Source: Flavobacteriia bacterium
GTDB taxonomy: Bacteria; Bacteroidota; Bacteroidia; Flavobacteriales; Weeksellaceae
Direction of reading: 5' to 3'
Assembly (NCBI GenBank): GCA_019455045.1
Contig: JACFND010000004.1
Span: 1 to 64,000, forward strand
DNA length: 64,000 bases
The position numbers were made by a program, and so were the translations under genes. The notes below the pieces were generated by a model that saw only the letters and a list, made by a program, of their open reading frames with translations, made no database searches and had not been told where the DNA came from. Shown here piece by piece: positions 48,670-57,197 of the stretch. How positions within the stretch are numbered: the stretch's first letter is position 1; each line of letters opens with the position of its first letter.

Positions 48670-49688
48670 CAGTTCAGTTCTTTGTAAATTGTTTTTTGAA
48701 GAGTCAGTTCAATAATCAGCAAAATCAGTGCCCAGACCAAAAATTTTGAAAACAATTCGGTGTAATTGTAATATTTGATCGTATTCACATCTGTTTTTTC
48801 AAGTTTGTTGATGTATTCATAGATTTCTCTGAGCGTTTCATTGTCGGTTGCCCTGAAATACTGTCCGCCGGTGACTTTTGCAATGTATTTCAATGAAATT
48901 TCATCAATTTCAACCGGTTCCATCGTATAAATCAATTCACCTGTAAACATATCTCTGCCGGTCGGAAAAGGCGCTCTTCCGTTGGTCCCGATTCCAATGG
49001 TATATACCTTAATTCCTTTGCTGAATGCGATTTTGGCAGCTTCTTTTGGTGAAATATAAAGCAGATTGTTTTCATAATCAATCGATTCCACTCCGTCGGT
49101 CAGCAGTATGATGATTTTGCTTTTTGCATCGCTGTCTTTCAATCGGTTCACAGCTGTTGCCAAACCGACACCAATTGCTGTTCCGTCCGCCAGAACGCCG
49201 GTTTGCAGATTTTTGATTTCTTCAATCAATACATTGTGATCGACGGTCAGTGGGACTTTCATCACCGCCTCACCCGAATAGTCAACCAGACCGATCCGGT
49301 CCGAAGGTCTTTCTTCCACAAAATCGATTGCGACTCTTTTCAATGCTTCCAAACGGTTGGGTGTCAAATCTTTTGCAAGCATACTGAGCGAAGTATCGAC
49401 GGTCAGCATGATATCGATTCCCTGGTCTGATTTAACGCTTGTGGTCGCTTCAACGATCTGTGGTCTTGCCAGAGCGATGATGATCAGAGCAAGTGCCAGT
49501 ATCCTCAGCAGATAGATAAACGGTTTGAGTTCGGTCAGAAAACTGTGTGAATTTTCAAACGGTTTCAGGGTTGAAATCTTAACGCCCGCTTTTTTGTTTT
49601 TCCGTCTGTAATGGCTGTAAACCAGCAGCGGGAGCAGGAGCAACAGCAGGAGTGCCCAGGGAAACTGAAATTCAAAATTGCCGATCAT
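48669..49688 (-). CDS. batA: BatA-like von Willebrand A protein
   Basis: A 339-residue inner-membrane protein: N-terminal helices (FPWALLLLLLLPLLVY and LRILALALIIIALARPQIV), a VWA domain with an intact MIDAS DTSLSM and a conserved TDGVES, and a C-terminal membrane helix (FLVWALILLIIELTL). The sequence around LARPQ and DIMLTVDTSLSM is typical of BatA. Paralogue of the next gene, batB. Overlaps the upstream BatD-like gene by four bases. Confidence 0.9.
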   Translation of the reverse strand: MIGNFEFQFPWALLLLLLLPLLVYSHYRRKNKKAGVKISTLKPFENSHSFLTELKPFIYLLRILALALIIIALARPQIVEATTSVKSDQGIDIMLTVDTSLSMLAKDLTPNRLEALKRVAIDFVEERPSDRIGLVDYSGEAVMKVPLTVDHNVLIEEIKNLQTGVLADGTAIGVGLATAVNRLKDSDAKSKIIILLTDGVESIDYENNLLYISPKEAAKIAFSKGIKVYTIGIGTNGRAPFPTGRDMFTGELIYTMEPVEIDEISLKYIAKVTGGQYFRATDNETLREIYEYINKLEKTDVNTIKYYNYTELFSKFLVWALILLIIELTLQKTIYKELN

Positions 49689-50665
49689 CGCCCGTTGTTT
49701 TTTGAATTGGTTTGCTGTGATTCATCCTCAATTTCAACCGGTTTGGTCTTTTCGATCAAATCCTCGACCCATCTGCGATACAGCTGATGACGGCTTTCTT
49801 CCGGAATTGCTTTTGCATATTTCACCAGATCGGAATCAAACAGAAATTCTTTCAGTTTTCCGACTTCATCTTTGCTGATATGCTGCGTCTGATTCAAATG
49901 CTCGACCAGATCATCGGAAAGCAGTTCCAATGAAGAGAAATTAAATACCCTGCCCAAATACCTTCTCAAAAGAAATGACAAATCCGAATAATAAGGTTTG
50001 ATCTGATGTTTGTCGAGATATTTTTTGTCATCCAGTTTTTTCAAAGCTTCTTTTGCTTCTTCATAAGGTGTTTTTGGAATTAATCTTTTTGCAATTCTCT
50101 TTTCGCGGTTTTTCATCCACCAGAAAACAACTGCCAAAACAGCCAACATCAGCAAAACAATCAGTCCTTCAAACCAGTATTTTCTCAGATAATCTTTCCA
50201 ATTGTAGGTTTCGTCCATGATCGGTTTGATCGGATATCCGGCAAGATTTGCGGAATCGATTGCCACATCATCCACCTGAATCTGAAACGAATGAGAAAGC
50301 AGCGTATCACTGTTGATGATCACCGGCAGCGAACGGATCAGAAATTCACCCGGGTCATAGGAAGTGAGAGTCATTTTCCGAATCAGCTTTTGTTCGTTTC
50401 CGTCTGCAACTGTATCGGTCTGCTGGTTAAGAATTTCAATATGACTGCTGATTGTATCTTTTAATTCGGGCAGTTTGATTTTTGAATTGTTTTTCATCAG
50501 TACGCTGAGCGTGTAATGAATCGGTTCGCCGATTTTGATGTGTGCAGTGTCGATTTTTGTATCGATCTGTGCCGTTGAAATCACCGGAATCAGCAGAATC
50601 AGCCATCCGAAAAACAATTTTTGGAAGCTGTAATGAATCATCGTTTCAAAAAATTTCAGATTCAT
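49685..50665 (-). CDS. BatD-like short membrane protein of the Bat operon
   Basis: A 326-residue exported protein: signal peptide (ending VISTAQ), a beta-rich N-terminal region (IDTAHIKIGEPIHYTLSV..., like the first domain of BatD) to about residue 150, one membrane helix (WFEGLIVLLMLAVLAVVFWWM) and a cytoplasmic helical domain (EEAKEALKKLDDKKYL..., DUF4381-like). Its location between DUF58 and batA is conserved in Bacteroidota. The start overlaps the DUF58 stop by four bases; ATG 50641 is an alternative that also leaves a signal peptide. Confidence 0.75.
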   Translation of the reverse strand: MNLKFFETMIHYSFQKLFFGWLILLIPVISTAQIDTKIDTAHIKIGEPIHYTLSVLMKNNSKIKLPELKDTISSHIEILNQQTDTVADGNEQKLIRKMTLTSYDPGEFLIRSLPVIINSDTLLSHSFQIQVDDVAIDSANLAGYPIKPIMDETYNWKDYLRKYWFEGLIVLLMLAVLAVVFWWMKNREKRIAKRLIPKTPYEEAKEALKKLDDKKYLDKHQIKPYYSDLSFLLRRYLGRVFNFSSLELLSDDLVEHLNQTQHISKDEVGKLKEFLFDSDLVKYAKAIPEESRHQLYRRWVEDLIEKTKPVEIEDESQQTNSKNNGR

Positions 50666-51537
50666 CTTGCAGAATGTTTTTTGAAATAATTCAACAATGG
50701 TTTTACAAAATCTTCACCGGTTCTGATCTCAAGTTTTCCTGCATTTGCATGTTTGAAATTCTGCTCAAACCGATGTCCCATCTTACGGTGATAATCAGTA
50801 TAAGCCGCTCTCAATCGGGGAGAGGAAGTATTGATCAGTTTTGTTTTTCCGGTTTCGTTGTCGGTCAGTCTGATCATGCCCACATCCGGAAGTATGATTT
50901 CTCTTTCGTCGCTGATCCGTATGCCTGCAACATCATGTTTTTTGGCGGTAATTTTCAGATTTTTTTCATAATCGCTGTCGTCAATAAAATCTGAAAGTAT
51001 AAATATGTTTGCCTTTCTTTTGAAGGTGTCGATTGTGAATCTGAGCGCATTCGAAAGATTGTTTGATTTATTTTTTGGTTCAAAATTGATCAGTTCCCGA
51101 ATGATTCTCAGCACATGTTTTTTGCCTTTTTTTGGCGGAATATAAAATTCGACTTCATCTGTGTACAGAATCAGTCCGACCCGATCGTTGAAACGGATGG
51201 CAGACATGGCCAGTGTGGCACAGAGCTCTGCCATCAGCTCTGATTTGAACTGTTTTCGTGTTCCGAAACGGTTTGATGCACTGATGTCAACCATCAGAAT
51301 CATCGTCAGCTCTCTTTCTTCTTCAAATACCTTGACATAAGGTTCGTTGTATCTCGCAGTCGTATTCCAATCGATGTTTCTGACATCATCACCGTACTGA
51401 TAAGGTCTGATTTCCGAGAAAATCATACCTCTTCCTTTGAACGAACTTTTGTATTCGCCCATAAAGAGGTCATTCGCATTCCTGCGACTTCTCAGCTCAA
51501 TCAGCTTGACCTTCTTGATGATTTCTTTGGTATCCAA
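50662..51537 (-). CDS. DUF58 domain protein
   Basis: A 291-residue protein with the full DUF58 signature: FSEIRPYQYGDDVRNIDWNTTARYNEPYVKVFEEERELT followed by a VWA-like fold with MIMVDISASNRFG. DUF58 proteins are partners of MoxR AAA ATPases. In this operon it lies 33 bases after moxR. It lacks a signal peptide, consistent with a cytoplasmic adaptor between MoxR and the membrane Bat proteins. Confidence 0.92.
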   Translation of the reverse strand: MDTKEIIKKVKLIELRSRRNANDLFMGEYKSSFKGRGMIFSEIRPYQYGDDVRNIDWNTTARYNEPYVKVFEEERELTMILMVDISASNRFGTRKQFKSELMAELCATLAMSAIRFNDRVGLILYTDEVEFYIPPKKGKKHVLRIIRELINFEPKNKSNNLSNALRFTIDTFKRKANIFILSDFIDDSDYEKNLKITAKKHDVAGIRISDEREIILPDVGMIRLTDNETGKTKLINTSSPRLRAAYTDYHRKMGHRFEQNFKHANAGKLEIRTGEDFVKPLLNYFKKHSAR

Positions 51538-51570
51538 TTCAATCGGAATATTACGGCTTGAAAATACAGT

Positions 51571-52575
51571 TTAAGGAATCGGAACCGCATTCAGGATCTC
51601 GTCGATGATCTGATCCGAACTGATGTTTTCGGCTTCTGCTTCATAACTCAGACCGATTCTGTGTCTCAGCACATCTTTGCTCATCGCTCTCACATCTTCA
51701 GGAATCACGTAGGCTCTTCTTCGAAGGAAGGCATAGACCCTTGCGGCAAGCGCCAGATTGATCGAACCTCTCGGCGATGCACCGTAAGAAACCAGAGACG
51801 ACAGTTTTGGCAGTCTGAATTCGTTCGGATTTCTTGATGCTGAGATGATATCGAGTATGTATTTTTCAATTTTTTCGTCCATATAGACTTTCTTCACCAA
51901 CTCTCTCTGTCTGAGAATTTCATGAAGATCGATCACCTTTTCGACTTTTGGAAAAGAATCATTGATGCTGTTTTGAATCACCAGACGTTCAGCTTCTCGA
52001 TCCGGATAACTGATCACGGTTTTAAGCATAAAACGGTCCACCTGTGCTTCAGGCAGCGGATAGGTTCCTTCCTGTTCGATCGGATTCTGGGTGGCAAGCA
52101 CCAAAAACGGATTTTCGAGTTTATGGGTTTCATCACCGATGGTCACCTGTCTTTCCTGCATAGCTTCGAGCAGCGCCGACTGTACTTTTGCAGGCGAACG
52201 GTTGATCTCGTCTGCCAATACGAAATTGGCGAAGATCGGACCTTTTTTTATATCGAACTGGTTTTCTCTGATGTTGTAAATCAGCGTTCCCACCACATCT
52301 GCCGGCAGCAGGTCGGGTGTAAACTGAATTCTTGAAAATGAACCGTTGACCGCATCTGCAAGCGTTTTGATGGCGAGTGTCTTGGCCAGTCCGGGCACAC
52401 CTTCCAGAAGGATATGACCGTTTGCCAAAAGCCCAACCATCAGGCTTTCCACCATTTTTTCCTGTCCTACGATTACTTTGTTGATTTCTTCCGAGAGCCT
52501 GTAGATCGACTGGCTTTCTCTTTCTATTTCCTCACTTATCAGTCTGATATCTGTTGAGGTCAATTCATTTTGCAT
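51571..52575 (-). CDS. moxR: MoxR-family AAA+ ATPase
   Basis: A 334-residue AAA+ protein. Walker A EGVPGLAKT, Walker B FVLADEINRSPAKVQ, sensor 1 VLATQNPIEQEGTYPLPEAQ and the arginine-finger region DRFMLK are all intact; the lid domain ends with AAR...AYVIPEDVR. MoxR ATPases act as chaperones for metal insertion or assembly of VWA-containing complexes. First gene of the Bat operon, with a leader of about 100 bases. Confidence 0.94.
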   Translation of the reverse strand: MQNELTSTDIRLISEEIERESQSIYRLSEEINKVIVGQEKMVESLMVGLLANGHILLEGVPGLAKTLAIKTLADAVNGSFSRIQFTPDLLPADVVGTLIYNIRENQFDIKKGPIFANFVLADEINRSPAKVQSALLEAMQERQVTIGDETHKLENPFLVLATQNPIEQEGTYPLPEAQVDRFMLKTVISYPDREAERLVIQNSINDSFPKVEKVIDLHEILRQRELVKKVYMDEKIEKYILDIISASRNPNEFRLPKLSSLVSYGASPRGSINLALAARVYAFLRRRAYVIPEDVRAMSKDVLRHRIGLSYEAEAENISSDQIIDEILNAVPIP

Positions 52576-52677
52576 TGGTTGAAATTAAAGAGGCTAAGTT
52601 GCACAAAATATTAAAAGGCCTTCGCCAATTAATTGATAGAATAATGTTAAAGTTTGTTAATTGATGAAAATCAGGCG

Positions 52678-52685
52678 CAAAGTTA
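52678..52685 (-). promoter_or_regulatory. -7 promoter element of the Bat operon
   Basis: The minus strand reads TAACTTTG (TAnnTTTG), about 100 bases upstream of the moxR ATG. No -33 TTG at consensus spacing. Confidence 0.4.
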
Positions 52686-52828
52686 ATAAAAACAGCAATA
52701 ATTTGACATTTTCCGAAGCTGATTTTTGGATCAATTTTTCGAATTTCGAATAAAATTGTAATTTGGCTTATACTTTGAAATATTGGTTATTGATATTTCA
52801 AATTTCTTTCAATTTAAAACTTAAGAAT

Positions 52829-53971
52829 ATGAATAAAATAATCTACTCATTCGTATTTATTCTGATTGCCGGAATCTCTCTGAACTGCTCTTCCGGAAAG
52901 AGATCGCTTGAAAAAGGAAAGTATTCGAAAGCGACCCGCGAAGCTGTGAAACAGCTGAAATCAAATCCAAACAACAAAAAGGCAGCAAAAGTACTTATTC
53001 AGTCCTATCCGCTTGCAAAACAGGATGCGCTGAGAAAAATTAACAACGCAATGGCTTTTAACAGTCCTGATAAATACAGTTTTGCGGCAGACGAATACAT
53101 TGCGCTCAACGATCTGGCAGATTTGATTCACGGCAGCCCGAAAGCGATTCAGCTGATCGGGCAGCCTACCAGTTTTTCCCGTGAACTTGGCGATATGTTG
53201 CCAAAAGCAGCCGAAGAAAAATACAATCAGGCGGAAATGCTGATGAAATCGGGCGACATCATGGATGCCCGTCAGGCTTATTATGCCTATAAAAAAGCAG
53301 ACGAATATGTGAGAGGTTACAGGGACGTCGGTCAGAAAATCAACATGGCATTTGATGCGGCAACACTCAAAGTCGTTGTCGAAAAACCTCAGACACCGTC
53401 ACGCTATCAATTGACATCAGATTTCTTTTATGACAATCTGATGAGCGAAATGAATAAATTTTCAAAAAACAGATTTGTCAGATTTTACAATTGGAAGGAA
53501 ACCGGCGAAGGAAATATAATCAGACCTGATCAGTTTATGGTGCTTGATTTTGAGGATTTTTCGGTTGGAAATTTTTATGAAAGCACCGACCGTTATGAAG
53601 CGGTCAAAGACAGTGTGGTCATCGGCAGAACGCAGGTGAACGGTCAGACCGTAGATGTTTACGGCAAAGCCAAAGCAAATGTGACGCTTCACAGACAGGA
53701 AGTGATTTCACAGGGTCTGCTTTCGGTCAAAATCATCAATTCTGACAATACAAGGATATTGGAAAACAAAAGATTTCCGGGTCAGTTTGTCTGGGGAAAT
53801 CAGTGGCTGACGTACAACGGAGATGAACGTGCGCTGAACGACGAAGAATACAAACTGTCAAAAGGAGGTCCGCTTCCGCCGCCGCCAAGTCAGAGTTTAT
53901 TTATTGAATTCACAAAACCGATCTTTGACCAGACCATGGATTTTGTCAAAAGATATTATTCAAATTATTGA
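52829..53971 (+). CDS. Exported helical-repeat protein, lipoprotein-like, unknown function
   Basis: A 380-residue protein. ATG 52829 is chosen because it gives a signal sequence (MNKIIYSFVFILIAGISLNC; Cys20 could be lipidated although Asn at -1 is unusual); the frame is open 22 codons further upstream. Residues 25-180 are helical and TPR-like (GKYSKATREAVKQLKSNPNNKKAAKVL, YNQAEMLMKSGDIMDARQAYYAYKKA); residues 190-360 look beta-rich (FMVLDFEDFSVGNFYES, VDVYGKAKANVTLHRQEVI). I do not recognise the family. Divergent from the Bat operon. Confidence 0.8.
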   Translation: MNKIIYSFVFILIAGISLNCSSGKRSLEKGKYSKATREAVKQLKSNPNNKKAAKVLIQSYPLAKQDALRKINNAMAFNSPDKYSFAADEYIALNDLADLIHGSPKAIQLIGQPTSFSRELGDMLPKAAEEKYNQAEMLMKSGDIMDARQAYYAYKKADEYVRGYRDVGQKINMAFDAATLKVVVEKPQTPSRYQLTSDFFYDNLMSEMNKFSKNRFVRFYNWKETGEGNIIRPDQFMVLDFEDFSVGNFYESTDRYEAVKDSVVIGRTQVNGQTVDVYGKAKANVTLHRQEVISQGLLSVKIINSDNTRILENKRFPGQFVWGNQWLTYNGDERALNDEEYKLSKGGPLPPPPSQSLFIEFTKPIFDQTMDFVKRYYSNY

Positions 53972-54099
53972 GAAGATTTGGAAATCTATCATTTAGTATA
54001 TTGAATCTCAATATGATGTAAAGACCCGGAATGACTGTTGCGGCTGATCCAAAATCTCACAAATCAGCCTGGCAAGGCGTGATTAGTGAAGAAAAATTC

Positions 54100-54107
54100 T
54101 ATCTTTG
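54100..54107 (+). promoter_or_regulatory. -7 promoter element of the TPR-AraC regulator gene
   Basis: TATCTTTG fits TAnnTTTG and lies 18 bases before the ATG at 54126. No -33 TTG at standard spacing. Confidence 0.5.
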
Positions 54108-54125
54108 TAAATTAGAAAAACCACA

Positions 54126-55598
54126 ATGAGCCTGAAAAGTAAGGTTACGGTAATTTTTTGCCTAATCACCTGTTTCGTTTATTCCCAGTCTTCAGAGGCT
54201 GAGAAACTGCTGAATCAGGCTCAGGAAATCGTGTCGTATAATCCGGTTGAAGCGGGTACAATCACAGAACATACATTGAAAAATGCAACCGACGATCAGG
54301 TGAAAATCAGATCGCTGTACATTGGTGCGCTTTCTTCTTATATCCTTGGCGATTATGATTTGGCGCTGACAAAGGCGTTTGAAGGAAAAGAACTGGCAGA
54401 TGAAAGCAATAATTCGGAATTCAAATTCAAAATTCGTGAACTGATCGGCAGAATTTTTGGTTTTCTGCAACTGAAAGGTGCTGATGTTGTCAATGATGAT
54501 TCAGGAAAATCGAAAGAATCAATTTTTGAAACCGAGCATCTGATTGAAAAAGGAAACAAGTCTCTGTTCAACAGTGTGATAGATTCTGCACAGATGTTTG
54601 CAGCAGAAGCCAAAAAGAACTGGAGCGAATCAAATCCTGGTTATCAGGCAGCACTTTATTACGGTCTGGTTGCCGATATTGATTTTGAGCAAAAGAATTT
54701 TGAATCATCCATGCAGAATTACAAAAAGGCGATTCAAATTTCTGATGAACTGAAAAATCCTTTTTTGAATGAGGTGCTTTATGACAAAATAGCTGCGAAT
54801 TTTCTGGTTTTGGGAAATCCTCAGGAATTTCAAAAGTACAGTGAGCTTTCCAAATCTTTTAATCTTGCCTCGTCAAAAATTGAAACCAAGGCTTCGAACG
54901 AGGCTCACAAGCTGAGAATCAAAGAATTGGACAGGCGGTATTCAAAGCAGACTGCTACTTACAGGAGCATTATGTGGATATTGTTTTCGCTGGCAATGGT
55001 CGCCTTGGCGCTTAAAATTATTTTTTACATCAGAAACCGAAACCGTCTGAAGATGTTTGGCAGACTGCTGAACTATCTGAAAAGTCAGGAAGAGCTGAAG
55101 GAAGTCAGAAAGACAAAACCGGCTGAAGAAACTGTAATTGAACCGGAGTACGAAGCTGTTGCTGAAACCGTTGAAAAAGAAGCAGAAACCAATTCACATC
55201 CAAAAACAAGTTCGCTGCTGAAGGAGAGCGAAGAACAGATACTTGCAGCGCTTGAAAAATTTGAAAGCAGCAAAAGATACAATCATAAAGATATGTCTCT
55301 CAGCAAATTGGCGACTCAGCTGAATACCAATACAAAATATCTCTCTGAGGTCATCAACCGTAACAAGGGCAAGAATTTCAATGCATATATCAACAAATTG
55401 AGAATAGATTATATCACCGAAAAAATGAAAGAAGATCCGGCATATCTCAATTACAAAGTGAGTTATCTGGCTGAAGAATGCGGCTATTCGTCACACAGTA
55501 CGTTTACAACCGTATTCAAATCGATTGTTGGTGTTTCGCCTATCATGTTTGTTGATTTCATCAGAGAAGAATCACATCAGGAACATATATCGAATTGA
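54126..55598 (+). CDS. TPR-transmembrane-AraC family regulator
   Basis: A 490-residue one-component regulator: signal peptide (1-21), periplasmic TPR-like helical repeats (about 22-275), one membrane helix (281-301), an acidic Glu/Pro-rich cytoplasmic linker (about 310-375) and a C-terminal AraC-type double helix-turn-helix (about 390-482; LSKLATQLNTNTKYLSEVI and VSYLAEECGYSSHSTFTTVFK). The type is abundant in Chryseobacterium-like flavobacteria. It is expected to sense a periplasmic signal and act on DNA from the membrane. Followed after one base by a related gene. Confidence 0.9.
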   Translation: MSLKSKVTVIFCLITCFVYSQSSEAEKLLNQAQEIVSYNPVEAGTITEHTLKNATDDQVKIRSLYIGALSSYILGDYDLALTKAFEGKELADESNNSEFKFKIRELIGRIFGFLQLKGADVVNDDSGKSKESIFETEHLIEKGNKSLFNSVIDSAQMFAAEAKKNWSESNPGYQAALYYGLVADIDFEQKNFESSMQNYKKAIQISDELKNPFLNEVLYDKIAANFLVLGNPQEFQKYSELSKSFNLASSKIETKASNEAHKLRIKELDRRYSKQTATYRSIMWILFSLAMVALALKIIFYIRNRNRLKMFGRLLNYLKSQEELKEVRKTKPAEETVIEPEYEAVAETVEKEAETNSHPKTSSLLKESEEQILAALEKFESSKRYNHKDMSLSKLATQLNTNTKYLSEVINRNKGKNFNAYINKLRIDYITEKMKEDPAYLNYKVSYLAEECGYSSHSTFTTVFKSIVGVSPIMFVDFIREESHQEHISN

Positions 55599-55599
55599 T

Positions 55600-56727
55600 A
55601 TGGAAAGACTTATGAAATATCTGAAATATTTTCCGGTTTGCATATTGCTGATGTTCAATCTGCTCAATGCACAGGTTTCTGAAGACAGTCTGATGCAGTC
55701 AGCTATGATGTATGTGTATGACGATCCCGACAAGGCAATCGAGATCGGCGAGAGTCTGCTCAAAAAAAATGAAGACAATCCGGAAAAACTGATTTCGATT
55801 TATCTGATGCTTTCAAATTCATATTCATCAAAAAGAGATTATGAAAGATCGCTTCAGGAAACAATGAAGGCAAAAGATATTGCTTCAAAACTGAAAAATC
55901 CGACCCAGGAGTTTAAAATTCTGGTCAAAATAGCAGCTCAGTACCATTCATTGGGCGTAAATGACAAAGCGCTTGAAATACTGGAAGAAGCAGACCGAAT
56001 CTTTGAAAAATCAAAGGACAAAGAGAAGCTTTTGTTTGATATGGGAAGCAATTATGCGATCAAAGGATTTATATACAGTGATCAGCTCAGCTGCGATATT
56101 GCCATCGATTATTTTAACAAGGCACTTCGTACCTATTCAGAATCCGATATGACCAGTGACAGGATCGGAGTCAACCAGAGTGTTGTATCCTATAACAAAG
56201 GCAACTGTTTCATCAGTCTGAATCAGCAGGATTCTGCAAAGGCGAGTTTTATGATCGCCAAAGAAAAGGTCAAAGATGTTGAAGCCGTCAGCCTCAGGGC
56301 ATTTTCGATGAGAGGACTTGCAGAAGTCTATACCATTGAAGGTAATTATGACCTGGCGCTCAACGAGCTGATTGAAGCAGACAGTCTTGCCGGAAATGTG
56401 GGCGATCTCGAACTGAATTCAGGATTATACAGAGGTCTGGCAGACAATTATCTGGCAAAAAAAGACTGGGATAATTTCAGAAAGTACGACAATATGTACA
56501 ACAATACTATTCGTCAGCTGAGGCAATCTGAAAGAAATACAATCAATAATATCCTCAGTGATTACAATCGGGAAATAGCAGAAAAAGAAAAATCCGGAAA
56601 ATTGAAATATCTGATTCTGATTTCGGTTTTCGGATTGATGTTTTTGGGTACTCTTTTTTCGATTGTCAGATCCGAAATTTTGTTCAGAAATGAGTTTGGG
56701 AAGATGAAATCCCAAATAAAACTCTAA
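55600..56727 (+). CDS. TPR-transmembrane protein lacking the DNA-binding domain
   Basis: A 375-residue protein with signal peptide (ending LLNAQ), at least five TPR-like units (about 30-320; AIEIGESLLKK, LSNSYSSKRDYERSLQETMKAKDIASKL, NKALRTYSESD) and one membrane helix near the C-terminus (LKYLILISVFGLMFLGTLFSIV), followed by an 18-residue tail. The architecture equals that of the preceding regulator up to the membrane helix, but the linker and AraC domain are absent, and the 470 bases downstream encode no leftover helix-turn-helix. It starts one base after the regulator's stop, at ATG 55600 (ATG 55612 also possible). Confidence 0.85.
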   Translation: MERLMKYLKYFPVCILLMFNLLNAQVSEDSLMQSAMMYVYDDPDKAIEIGESLLKKNEDNPEKLISIYLMLSNSYSSKRDYERSLQETMKAKDIASKLKNPTQEFKILVKIAAQYHSLGVNDKALEILEEADRIFEKSKDKEKLLFDMGSNYAIKGFIYSDQLSCDIAIDYFNKALRTYSESDMTSDRIGVNQSVVSYNKGNCFISLNQQDSAKASFMIAKEKVKDVEAVSLRAFSMRGLAEVYTIEGNYDLALNELIEADSLAGNVGDLELNSGLYRGLADNYLAKKDWDNFRKYDNMYNNTIRQLRQSERNTINNILSDYNREIAEKEKSGKLKYLILISVFGLMFLGTLFSIVRSEILFRNEFGKMKSQIKL

Positions 56728-57197
56728 ATTAAAAATATAATTCATAACTCTCCGATAACTCGCATAAATAATTCTCTATCAGTGAATTACACCCTTATAT
56801 CGTCTTTCGAAATTCGTGAATTCCAAAAACCATTACCTTTTTTTATTGGGCCAAAGCCTATACTTTTACATCGAATTTGTTTCACACATGAAATGAATCA
56901 CTGTCGGATAAGCTAAGAATTTGAAGTTTGGATGCCGACAATATAAAAGAAATAGAAATAAATAGTTTTTCAGGTAGTTAAGTAGTTTTTCTAAAAGAGG
57001 TGTTTTCTAGGCACCTCTTTTCTTTTTGGCTTAATTTCTTTCGCTTATTCTTTCTTTCTATTAAATTATAGTGACATAGACAGATAGAGATTTAATCAGG
57101 CTTTTGGATTTCGGTAATTCCAAAAGACAATTTCTTTCACTGTATGTATCATAGACCTATTTTTACATAAATTTTTTAATTAATCAAACAAAAAACA
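56728..57197 (+). other. 470-bp noncoding region with candidate small RNA
   Basis: No coding frame is supported here. At 56902-56940 TGTCGG pairs with CCGACA around a 27-base loop. At 56993-57021 lies a terminator-like hairpin. Between the two the sequence is AT-rich with GTAGTT repeated (CAGGTAGTTAAGTAGTTTTT). An RNA of roughly 120-160 bases ending at about 57025 is possible, as is a long 3' untranslated region of the TPR operon. From 57025 to 57197, the leader of the next gene, I see no consensus promoter. Confidence 0.4.
56993..57025 (+). terminator. Intrinsic terminator in the noncoding region
   Basis: Perfect 10-bp stem AAAAGAGGTG (56993-57002) / CACCTCTTTT (57012-57021), nine-base loop, then CTTTTTGG. 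It is 265 bases after the last stop codon, too far for a routine operon end, which suggests an RNA of its own. Confidence 0.75.
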
